Source: Yamagishiella unicocca | Taxonomy: Eukaryota > Chlorophyta > Chlorophyceae > Chlamydomonadales > Volvocaceae | Assembly (NCBI GenBank): GCA_003116995.1 | Contig: BDSL01000024.1 | Location: 682,001-746,000 of the forward strand | Direction of reading: 5' to 3' | Length of the DNA: 64,000 nucleotides | Part shown: positions 36,143-46,185 of the stretch, piece by piece | Numbering within the stretch: position 1 is the first letter of the stretch | Layout of the letters: each line of letters opens with the position of its first letter | The notes under the pieces: generated by a model | Seen by the model: only the letters and a program-made list of their open reading frames with translations | Told to the model about the DNA's origin: nothing | Database searches by the model: none | Position numbers and translations under genes: made by a program

Positions 36143-37505
36143 CTAGTGCGCCCGCTTGTTGCCCAGCACCACACGCGCGCGACGCAGGTCGTACGCCCTC
36201 CGGTTGGCGCTGTCCGACAGCACTGCGTACGCCTCCGCCACCATGGGGAACACCGCCGCCGCCGCGCCCACCACCGCCGCGCGAACCGGCGACGACGAGG
36301 ACGACATCTGCCGGGCAGCCGCCGCCGCCGCCGCCGCCACCGCCGCCGCGGCCTTGTCCGGGTGGTATCGGAGCGCTAGCCGCCGGTAGGCCGCTCGTAC
36401 TTCCACTGGGGAGGCGTGGTGCGGCACGCCAAGCACGGCGTAGTGGTCCACCGGCGGCGGCGCCGCCGCCGCCGGGGTCCCCGTCACCGCCGCCAGTACG
36501 GCAGCGGCGGCGGGCAGGGCCGGCGCCGACGCTGAGCGGGCGAGCTCCTGCAGGCGCTGCAGGATGTGACGCAGCAGGGGGAGCTCCCGCGGGTCGACGT
36601 CGGTGTACTCGGCGGCGACGGCGGCGGCGGGTGGCGGCGGGGGGGTGGCGGCGGTGGCGCCCAGCGCGGCGACGGTCGGCGCCGTCGCCGCCAGCGTGAG
36701 CTGGATGCATCGCTCCAGGGCGGCGGCCGCGGGCCCGAAGGCACTGACGGAGGCCAGGGCCTCGGCCCGGCACTGCGAGGATGGAAGGGAAGGGAAGGGC
36801 GGCAGGGTGGTAGCGGGAGCTGAGTCGCAGGGGCAGCAACGAAGGCGGACGGGACGTAGCAATGCAGGCGGGTTTGCTGCAGCGGGCGCCGAGCCGCGGT
36901 TTTCCTATGTTTCCAGTTTTCTGCGGAGCCAGATCAGCAGCGGCCCGCCACTAAAACCCTGAAACCCGCGCTTCCCCCCCTTGTGCCCCTTGCAACCCCC
37001 TGGCCCCGCTCCCACCCACCTTCCAGGGCTTCGCGTAGCCCTCGTCGTGGGCGGTGGCGGCGCAGCAATCCGCCACCGCGTCCGCGTACAGCCGCATCGC
37101 CACGTGCGCGGCGGCGCGGCTGCAGTACAGCGTGGAGACGACCCGCCGGGTATCGACGAATGCGCCGCCGCCGCCGCCGCCACCCTCGAGCGCCGCCGCC
37201 GCCGCCGCCGCCGCCGCGACGGCCGCGGCGACGGCCGCACTGGCTGTCACAGCGTTGCCGGCGCTGCCGTTGGCCGCGCCGCCAGTTGGTGCTGCCGTCC
37301 CGTGGGTCACGCCGCCGGGCGCCAGTAGGAGTTCCAGGGCGCAGGTGTAGCAGTGGCGGGCCAGCGGGTGCTGTTCGCTGCGGTAGGCTCGGTTGCCGGC
37401 CTGGGGCAGCCAGCAGCGGCGATGGTGGGGGCAACAGTGGCGATGGTGGGGGCAACAGTGGCGATGGTGGGGGCAGCAGTGGCGATGGGAGTTTGCGGTA
37501 GTCAT
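36143..37505 (-). CDS. TPR and C-terminal J-domain co-chaperone (DNAJC7-like)
   Basis: Two exons are firm: 37400-37020 and 36772-36143 (TAG), joined in phase 0. The first encodes tetratricopeptide helices (AGNRAYRSEQHPLARHCYTC, STLYCSRAAAHVAMRLYADA, DCCAATAHDEGYAKPWK). The second continues the helical array (CRAEALASVSAFGPAAAALE) and ends in a J domain: DHYAVLGVPHHASPVEVRAA, YRRLALRYHPDKA with the HPD motif that stimulates Hsp70 ATPase, then VAEAYAVLSDSANRRAYD. TPRs followed by a C-terminal J domain is the plan of DNAJC7/TTC2, which links Hsp70 and Hsp90. Between helices II and IV of the J domain an Ala-rich loop is longer than usual. The 5' end is uncertain: a cag acceptor sits at 37401, suggesting a missing upstream exon, but the frame is also open to an ATG at 37505, through a His/Cys-rich 21-bp repeat. 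More upstream TPRs would be expected and were not found in this window. Confidence 0.8.
37419..37490. repeat. 21-bp minisatellite upstream of TPR exon
   Basis: Three to four units of GGTGGGGGCAACAGTGGCGA T on the + strand. On the - strand the unit would encode HRHCCPH, seven residues, so it may be coding if the J-domain protein starts at 37505; otherwise intronic. Confidence 0.85.
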
Positions 37506-37589
37506 GGTACCAGTGCACCTGCCTATACATGTCGCTGCCAACGCCACCGGCACAGGAGTAGACTGAAGAGGCGCACCGCTAGCATTCAC

Positions 37590-38966
37590 AGCCTTCTAAG
37601 GTAAGTGCCAGCGCGCCACCCTCCAGCTCATCCCATTGGTGTGTGAGAAACATGCAGCTCGCCCGAGTAGTTTCATAGTCAGCTTTGAGCGGCTAATAGC
37701 CCCGACCCACCCCCCCACGATGGCCAGCAGCCCCAGACCTCCCTGCCGGCCCCGGCGTCCAGCAGCCACAGCAGCCGCAGCACCCAGCCCCGGCGTCCAG
37801 CAGCCACAGCAGCCGCAGCACCCAGCCCCGGCGTCCAGCAGCCACAGCAGCCGCAGCACCCAGCCCCGGCGTCCAGCAGCCACAGCAGCCGCCGCACCCC
37901 GCCGCCGCTGCACCCCCCACTTGTAATCCGCCGCCGGCCTCCCTCCGCGCCCCCTCCCCCCCTCCGCACCTCATCCCACGCCAGCCCCTCCGCCCCCTCC
38001 ACGCCCCCAACACCCCGCCAGCCGCGACCGAAACACTCCTAGGAAACAGTTCCCGCCGCCTCTCTCTCCGCTTCCCCCCCCCCGCCCCTCTGCCCACCCG
38101 CGCACCCGCCATTCGCACTCTGTCTCCTCCCACAGCCCCCTCTCCCCCTCCCCCGCCTGGACCGCCGCTCTCCCACGAGTCCCTCGCCGCCGGCGTCGCA
38201 TTGTGGCGGCGCCGTCCTCGCTGTGGCAGTGCTGTGGGGATCCGACCAGCCCGGACCGCGCACTGCCTCACGTCTCCTCGCCTGCTAGCCTTGCCACCTG
38301 TCCCGCATCTTCACGCCCCATATTTTCTCACTTCCTCCTTCCGTCGTACAGGCCTCCGCCGTCCAACGCCGTACGCCGCCGTACCAGCCCGCGTCGTACC
38401 CGACTCCCCGTATATCCGTCCTCACCTTTCCTGACTCCGCCTCTTTCGCCGCGCCGCTGGGGCCTCTTCGTTGCTTTGACCCCTGCCCACCAGCTTAGCG
38501 CCTGGATATTGTTTCTAACGCCCCCTGCTGCCCCCTGCCCGCATGCTTCGCGTCTACCGCTTTCCCCACCCGCTCTGGGCCCTGGCCAGGTGAGTTCCGC
38601 CACTGGGTTGGGCCTCTGTTCTGGTAGTTTTTTGCTAGTCGTTGCGTTCTTGTCTGCGGGCGTCGGGACCTGCGTCTGGGCTTTCGCGTCCCCCATGGCG
38701 GCGCGGCGCGGCTTCGGCCTGCTCTCCTGGACGACCGCGGACCTCCTCTGGTAATGACAGCTTCCTCACACATCTGGTCGGTATTTGGGCGGGTCGGGCC
38801 GGGGCCTCCGACTAGGACCGGGACTGGGACCGGACCGCGATGGCCGCTCTCCCATAGCGCCCCAACTCCCACAGTTTTCCTACTAGCGCCCAAAACCGAT
38901 TCTGCGAAAACTTTACGTGCGTCGCGTGGGGTCCTCGCTCCCGTGCGTCTCGCCGTAGCCGATATA
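37590..38966. other. No firm gene; minisatellite and C-rich sequence
   Basis: Contains the 38-bp repeat at 37755-37880 and strongly pyrimidine-rich sequence (37915-38200). A short open stretch on the + strand at 38543 (MLRVYRFPHPLWALA followed by a GTGAGT donor) looks like a first exon but no second exon was found. Missing 5' exons of the J-domain gene could lie here. Confidence 0.4.
37755..37885 (+). repeat. 38-bp minisatellite
   Basis: About three and a half perfect copies of CAGCCCCGGCGTCCAGCAGC plus CACAGCAGCCGCAGCACC. Because 38 is not a multiple of three each copy reads in a different frame, so it is not a coding repeat. Confidence 0.95.
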
Positions 38967-39090
38967 GCTTAGCCGCCAAAGGTCATATTACGACCTTCGG
39001 CTTTCGTATCCCCAACCCAGTTCTCCAGCATGCATCTCAAAACTTCTGTTTTAAACGTTTTTTCGGACATCCACGGGTTTCCCTCGAACC
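38967..39090 (-). repeat. Full-length intron-borne repeat module 2
   Basis: + strand: TAGCTTAGCCGCCAAAGGTC, ATATTACGACCTTCGGCTTT, CGTATCCCCAACCCAGTTCT, CCAGCATGCATCTCAAAACT, then TTTTTTCGGACATCCACGGG. The first part contains the inverted pair AAGGTC/GACCTT. Nearly identical to 57425-57555 and 59645-59764. Here it supplies the apparent stop codon of the coiled-coil gene. Confidence 0.9.
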
Positions 39091-42000
39091 CCCCCACGAT
39101 GACGCGGAAGCCCCTCCGAAACCACCTCCTCGCCGTGTCCGACCTCCCCCTCCCCTGCCGGACCTGTTTCAGTCGGTCCACCTCAGCCGCAAGCACCGCC
39201 GCCGCCGCCGCTGCCGCCAGCCCCTGACCCTTGCTCGCTGCGGGGCTCGACGGGTCTTCTACGGCGCTGTCCGACGAAGACGCCGCCGCCGCCGCCATAG
39301 CTGCCGCCGCTGCTGCTGCCGCCTTTCCAACGGAGCCATTTACCTGCGCGGAGGTGGTGGTGGTAGTGGTGGTGTGCGGTGGGTGGGCGGCGCTCGCGAG
39401 GCCGGCGGCGGCGGCAGCAGCCGTGGTGGTGGCCCAAGCGGCTTGGGGCGGCGAGGGCGGTGAGTCGTCCCCAGCCACCTTAGCTGGGGCCGCGGCCGCT
39501 GTGGAGTCGGGGGCAGCAGCCGAGGCAGCGGTCCACGACCAGCTGATGCTGCTGGCGTCTGCGGCGACGCCGCCACCGAGGCTGGATCCGTTGGATCCGG
39601 CGCCCCCGGCGGTGCTGCTGCCGCCGCCGCTGGCCAGGTCGTCCTTGGCTGCGGCTACGGGCGGGGGTGCGATGTCTCGGCCGAAGAAGATGGGGTGCTC
39701 GGGGTGGGTCATCCGTCTGGTTGGGGGGAGTGGGTGAGGAGGGGAGGCAGGAAGGGTGAAAAGTAGGATGGGAAGGCGGTGGTCTGAGAGCATCCTTTTG
39801 GTGTACTGGCGGTACCAAGGGTTCCCTCCCCTCCCCTCCCCTCCACCTCGCGCTCCTACCGCCCAATATACCCCGGTCGTGGACACTCCCCCCGCCCCGC
39901 CCCACACCCCTCGTCGAGCCGCAGCCCTCTTCCAAACCCACACTGCTGCTTTCGGATAACACCACTGCAACGGCACGTCGGCCGCCCTGAGACTTCCACC
40001 AGCACCAGCAGCAGCACCACTAGTCACCAGCACCACAACCACCGCCACCACCACCACCGCCACCACCACCGCCACCACCACCACCACCACCACCACCGCC
40101 ACCAGCATCACGCCCACGGCAGCCCTAGTACCGCACCTGCGCGCTCCCAGCGCCGCCGCCGCCCCCTTGCCGTAGCCCCTGCCGACCACGCCGACGCCCA
40201 TCACGTCGTCCTCGCCTCCCTCGCTGTCTCGCACGTTGAGGTGGTCAGACAGCTCCCGCAGCACCCCGCCCTGCTGGTCGAAGCTGAAGCCGCTGCGGCC
40301 CCCCATGAACTGAGGCGACCCAGCGGACGACGACGACGGAGTGACCGAGCCCGAGCCCGACGCCGGCGTAGTGGCGGTGGTGGAGGCCGTGGCGGACGCG
40401 CCGCCGCCGCCGTCGGCGGCGGCGGTGGAGGTCGAGGTGGTTGGGGAGGAGGGGACCGGCAGTCGCTGCGGCCGCAGCCGCACACCACTGGCGTCAGCGC
40501 CGGCGTGGAGGGGCGGAGGAGACGGGCGGCTGCCTGGGGAGAGGCTGGTGGCCGCGGCGGTGGCGGGGTGGGCTGCCAGCCGCTGCGAGCCACGTGGGGC
40601 TTCGGTACCCGGCGCTGGTTGGTCGTAGTCCGGGGGGGCGGCAGTGACGACGTGCCCGGGGGTGTCCGGGGGCCGGGCCATGAGGAAGGCGCTGAGGCTC
40701 CGGCGGATGGGGTTGGAGAGGGAGCAGCGGGCGAGTCTGGGGAGAGGGGGCCCAGCCGGGGACGGAGGCAGCGGGAGGGGTTAGCAGGGTAAGGAGTTAG
40801 TTGGCGGCTGATCCTAGCAGCCGGCTCCCTCGCCTCCCTCGCGCTGCCCGGGACCAACGCTGCCGCCCAGCCCTCGCCGGCCCCCTCGGCGCGCATCTCG
40901 ACCCCCACCGGCATGCACCGCCACCCACTTACCCCGGGTGGTCCTCCGGCAAGGTGCCGCCTCCTCCGAGCTCCAGGCTCGGCTCGCACGCCAGGCCCGC
41001 GACGACCTCCGCCGCTGCCTCCCGCCTCAGCGGGAGGGAGCTGCCGCCGCCGTACGGGCTGTCCGCAGGGGCCCCTCCCGCAGCCGCGACTGGGGCAGCC
41101 GCCCGGGCAGGCACCGGGACCGGCACCGGCACCGGGACCAGTCCTGGGGCTGAGGACGGTCCCACCAGCACAGCCGCAGTAGGGCTGGACGCTGCGGACG
41201 ACGAAGCCGCGCCCCCTCCCTGGACCGGGCTCCAAAGCCGGTCGCTCCAAGACATGGCCCGGCTGACGATGTGCGGGTTGGCGGCGCCGCCGCCGCTGCT
41301 GCCGCCGCTGCACCCCGTGTCGAAGCTGGCGCCGTCGGCAAGCGGCGGCGGAGAGCCCGACGCGCCCGTGCCCGCGCCCGTGCTGCTGCTGCTCCACACC
41401 CCCGCCGTGCCCGCCGCCGCGGCCGCCGATCGCAGGCAGGCCAGCTGCGCCAGGGCGGTCTGCAGCTGCTCCTCCGCGGCTGTGGCGCGGGACCGCCAGC
41501 GCCGCACCTCCTCGCTGGCCTCAGTCTGGGCGGCGGGGGACGAGGGTTCGAAAAGGGGAAGGAAGGGGGAAGGAAGAGGGAAGGAAGAGGGAAGGAAGGG
41601 GGAAGGAAGGGAGGGGGTTAGGGGTCGAAGGGGGAGGGGCTAGTAAATAAACAATCGTCATGCACATGCCACTGCCGTACACACATAGGCCAGACAAATT
41701 GCCATACACATGCAACTGCCACTGCCGTACACCATAGGCCAGAGGTTGGCTCCCCGCCGGCCTCACCCTCGCCCGCCGCAGCTCCCCCCTCAGGTCCTGC
41801 ACGCTGGCCGCCAGCTGGTCCGCTCGCCGCCCCGCCTCCGCCTCCGACGCGGCAGCGCACGCCGCCGCCGTCTCCGCCTGCCGCGACATCTGGGCGCTCA
41901 GCTCCAGAACCTCGGCACGGGACCTGCGCCGGCCAACACGACGACGACGACGATGACGATGACGACGTCACAGGCGCAGCAGTTCACGATTTCAGGGCTT

Positions 42001-44706
42001 CCGCTACTAGGTTGCATTGCCCGCAGGCGGCGGGCTAGCAGCCCCTCCTCCCTCCGGCAGTTTGGACCACCCCGAGCACGTAAACCACCCAAATACCCCC
42101 CGTCTGCAGATGCCACTCCCTAATGTCTCTGCCTGCTGGCGCCGTACCATCCCCCATCGCCAAGTCCCGTTCGCGGCCTCCCCTCTAACTCCCGCTCCCT
42201 ACCTCCACCTCGGGCATCCACGGGTCTCCCTCGAAACCTCCACCTCCACACACGCGCGCACACCCACCTGCCCAGCTGCTCCGCCAGCGCCAGCTCTCTG
42301 CGGTGCGCCGCATGCAGCTCGTCCAGCAGCTGCGTGCGGTGCGCCAGCAGCGATGCGGGGTGCAGCGGCGATGACGGGTGCAGCGGCGCCGACGACTGCG
42401 AGGACTGCGAGTGCGGCCCCCAGCAGCTGCCGCCCCCCACCGCATCGCTGTCACCACAGCCGCCGTCAGTGCCCACCTCCACTCCAGACCTGGGGCCCTC
42501 ATCCGCAACCGCCGCTGCGGCCGCGGCCACCGCCGCCATGGTTTCTGCGGCCACGACGCCGCTGATGACGGGGCCGGGCAGCGATGCCGCCGGCGCCGAC
42601 ACGCTGGTCATGTCCTTACTGTTGTTACTGTCATTAACGTTGTTATTGTTGTTGCCGGCCGCCGGGGTCAGCTCGGGCTCGCAGCGCGAGGGCGGGTATG
42701 CTTTGGGGCCGCCGGTGGCGGTGCTGACGTCATCCACGGAGGCGCGCCGCAGTCGGGCGATCTGAAGCTCCAGGGAGCACCTGGTGCGGGTCAGGGAGGA
42801 GGGGTGGGAGCAGAGGGCCAACCAGTGGACGGCGATGGAGGAAAAGGTGCCACTCCCTCTTTTATACAATCCCCCCACTGTAACCCCACTAACTGCACCA
42901 TGAGCCAGCTGGGAGGAAATTCCTCCTGGGCTGCTGCCCCACCTGCCGCCACCCCCTCCCCACCGCTGGATGCCCGGGACATGATGCCCGGGACATGAGT
43001 ACAAGCTTCCTCCAGTGTCGGACCACGGGCTTACTCCCTAACCGCCGAGTGCCTTTCTCTCGTGGCTTTTATCCCTTATCTCTCAAGCGCCGACCAGCGG
43101 CTTTCCTCGCAGGCCCCCACCCGACGGGGTCCTCTCGACGCCGTGTGACGCGGCCCCCCGCCCGCCCTTACCTCCGGGAACCGATGCCGCTGTACGACAA
43201 GTTGCCACCGCCGGCACCGCCGCCACCGTTGGCCCCAGGCCCTGCGTCTGCTCCGCCCCGGGTCGCAGGTGCCGGCGGCGGAGGCGACCGTGGCGGAGGC
43301 GGCGACCTCAGCACCACATACGGGGCCCCGTCCCTGCAGGTGGTCTCGGAGCCGGCGGCGGGGACAGCAGCAGCCATTCCACCAGCCGCCGAGGATTGCA
43401 GCGGGCCGCTGCTGCTGCTGCTGTTGTTGTGGTTGTCCTTGTTGGTGGTGGTGGCTTTGGTCGCAGCGACGATGGCGCTCGCGGCGGCGAAGGCCGTGGC
43501 GGCGACGCCGCCGGGTCGTACAGTGGGGGAGGTGGAGCCGCTGGTGACGCTGCCGTCAATCACCGACGCGCCGCCGCCGCTGCCCGAGCCGCCACCGAGG
43601 CTCCGCCTGACGCCGGTGGCGCTCCCTGCTGCCGGGCTGCCGTTGAGGGCCCTGGGGGAAGAAAGGCCCCCGTTGACGCCGGCGGCGGCGGCCACGCCAG
43701 TGGGGGTGACCGCCAAGCCTCCCCCCGCCGCTGCCGCCGCCGCTGAGATGCTCCTTTGGGAGGATGCCGAAGACAACGGGGGCCTTGCGGCGGCTGCGGC
43801 GGTGGCCGCAGCTGCTGCGGCGGTGGAGGCGATGGCGTGCTTTGCCAGCGCGGACGAGGCGGAGGCGGTTTTCGTGGGCAGCGGGGGGGCTGGGGTGGCG
43901 TACATGGGCGGCGGGGTCGGCGTGGAAATGGAGGTGGAGAGCGAGGTGGGCATGTCGCCCGATGCTGTGCCGCTTCGGCGGTAATACGCCGAGGCGTGCA
44001 ATGCAAAGTGCTCTGCTCTATCGGGCACGGGCGCCGGGCTGGCGCTGCTCTCACGGCCGGTGGGAGCTGAGCCCCTAGAGCCGGTGGTGGAGCTGGAGCT
44101 CAAAGTGTAGGTGGAGGTGGAGGTGCCGTTGGCGGGCGGAAAATGGTTATTTGAGGGGATTGACGCCGTCGCAGCGGATTGAGTGGTCGGCACCAACTGT
44201 GTCCAGCTCCGGACGCGAGCTGATGCGGCATAGTCGCTCAACATGTCCGACCCCGCCAGGCCGGCCACGCCGACGCTGGGCCCGTTGCTGCCAGCGCTGG
44301 CCGCTATTGTTGTTGGTGGTATAATGCTGGCGATGGTGCCGACGCCGCGCGGCGGCAAGCCCTGGTGAGAGCGCGGTGGGGCCGTGTCGAAGTTCCCATC
44401 TGGGCCAGCAAGAGCAGGCACCGCCACAGACGAGCATGATACGCGGCGCAACTTGAGGCTTCGGAGGACTGCGCCCACATCAACTGATGAATGCGTTGAG
44501 GGTGCACCGGGAGCCTCACCACCTGGAACTGAACCGGCTTCAGGCGCCTGCGCCATATGTGAATCCTCGTCCACAAGCCTCAAATCATTGCCATGTACAT
44601 TCCCGTAAAAGATGTCACGGAGAAACCGACTAAACTCGAGGAAAGCATAGCCTTGGGCTTTCAGGATTCGCACATCGTCCCGGCAATTGTAACCCTGTGT
44701 CGCCAA
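38969..44706 (-). CDS. Large low-complexity coiled-coil protein, unknown function
   Basis: Exons 44706-43172, 42780-42268, 41923-41767, 41525-40933, 40736-40137 and 39716 to 38969 join with matching phases (about 1,380 residues). The first exon begins at an acceptor (gacacag|ggttac), so the start codon lies in an unfound upstream exon. It opens QGYNCRDDVRILKAQGYAFL EFSRFLRDIFYGN, the most conserved-looking part, followed by several hundred Ser/Ala/Gly/Thr-rich residues. Coiled-coil helices follow (LLDELHAAHRRELALAEQLG, SRAEVLELSAQMSRQAETAA, EVRRWRSRATAAEEQLQTAL), then SNPIRRSLSAFLMARPP, SGFSFDQQGGVLRELSDHLN and THPEHPIFFGRDIAPP. No family was recognised; a scaffold or cytoskeletal role is a guess. 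The end is odd: after VDRLKQ the frame continues through a dispersed repeat to TAA at 38969. Either that is the true, repeat-derived tail or a donor (CAG|GTCCGG at 39172) leads to an exon not found. The intron 39717-40136 is also open in frame. Confidence 0.6.
39985..40118. repeat. CCACCACCACCG trinucleotide tract
   Basis: CCA/CCG trinucleotide repeat with interruptions in the intron 39717-40136 of the coiled-coil gene. Read on the - strand it would encode a long Val run, which is not credible as protein. Confidence 0.9.
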
Positions 44707-46185
44707 CTTCTATCATGAGAGGATGTATCACCAGCAACCCTTCGTTAATACTGCAAGCCAGCCACTGGACAGCGCTGCCGAACTAAGTTGAGTCTGGCTG
44801 CCCAAACAGCAGCGCCATGAGGAGGGAAGGCATGCGTCAGTACAAAACTTCACTTTACATATCCCGTCTACGTCCAGGGTGATGATGAACGCCGCGAACA
44901 CGACTTGGGACGAGCGGATCCGAATGGCTGTCAAAGGCGACAGGGTCAATTTGAGGAGCTGGGCGTCCCGAGCGACGAAAGATCAGCATGGCCTACAATA
45001 GGGGCCGGCGTAAATCCGGGCACCCTTATCGCGCAGCTCACGGCAGTGCAGTGCTCACGCCCGGCAACTGCACTGCAATGGTGCCACATTTATCACACGT
45101 CCAACAGAGAACCCCTGTTATCTCATATGGGAGCGGTTAATAGGTGCATTAGGAACGATTAAAGACTGTCACGACGGCCGGGTCCGACCGTGTCGCGCAA
45201 GCAAACCACACCGACCATGCCTGCCTCTGTCGAATGCTGGAGCCTTCCCAGGGTCGGCAGGCGGGGATCGAGATTATTATACAACAAGTTAACTCAGAAA
45301 GCCAAGGTATGCTTCCTGCCTCACGCCTGCGGTGAGGTCAAGCTGGCCAAGAGCTCAAGGCAACCTGTTAATAACGAGGTTACGTCATGGCGGCGGCGGG
45401 TGCTGCCTTCCAGGTCTTTGCTTCTGCCGGACATGCCCCCGTCCGCTTGTCGCAAGGGTATCGCATCGACTTGCCTGTCGTGCCCATGACTTCGCCGTAC
45501 CTCGTAATACAAAATGCAAGAAAGCAAGCCTGGAAAGCTACTACGATATCTCAGCGCGCGCGAGCCCCCTCAAACAGCGCGCCCATCGCAGCCTCCGCCA
45601 CCTCCACAGTAAACAGCGCTGGCTCATCTTCAGCCTCCCAGACATCTAGACATACATCCGAGGTTCCGAGCATCATCCAGCGGGCCCGCCCCCCCCGGCA
45701 TTGCGCTGTCGTACGCGCGGCGACGACGATTAAAACACCCACCCCCTTTCGCCATGCCCCCTTCCTCGTCGATTGCTGCCTCAGGGCCGCCAGCGGCTCA
45801 TCCCATACATTTGCGACCATGTTTGCCACCATGTTTGCCTGTCATTTTATTTGCTTGCTGGAAAACGACGCCCTCCCAGCGCCTGAAGCGCCGACAGCCT
45901 CCTGCCTGGCGTCGTTCCTTTGTGGCTCGTCATGGCTGGTCATGCATACGCCGTACATTGTCAGGCTTTGTACTGCCCGCGCAGCACTTGACCTGAGAGT
46001 GGACCCGGGGCGGTGGCGGCAGGAAACGTGTTATCCGAGGGGCGTCTTCAGAGACGCCGGCTAATGCTGCGCCAACTCCCTGGTCTCCGGATGTAAGGAG
46101 GCACACATACGAACACCCGCCGCTCCTCGTGTGCCGTACCCGTGTCCAAGCTAAAACCCAAGCTAAAACCCTGGAGCTGGCGACG
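44707..46185. other. Between coiled-coil and Rieske genes; possible unassigned exons
   Basis: The missing first exon of the coiled-coil gene is expected here on the - strand. Two coding-like pieces were seen but not placed: a - strand stretch ending near 45553 reading LGTSDVCLDVWEAEDEPALF and TVEVAEAAMGALFEGARAR before a stop, and a + strand 39-residue ORF at 44881-45000 (NAANTTWDERIRMAVKGDRV). Neither has confirmed splice partners. Confidence 0.4.

Noticed and set aside
38543..38589. Possible first exon MLRVYRFPHPLWALA with a GTGAGT donor on the + strand
   Set aside because: No second exon with matching phase was found downstream, and 47 bases are too few to judge.
42995..43984. 330-codon + strand ORF
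   Set aside because: Antisense shadow of the first coiled-coil exon; the - strand frame has matching splice phases with five further exons.
45387..46064. 225-codon + strand ORF starting MAAAGAAFQVFASAGHAPVR
   Set aside because: Codon bias fades after the first 40 codons and no motif is visible; kept as unassigned sequence rather than a gene.
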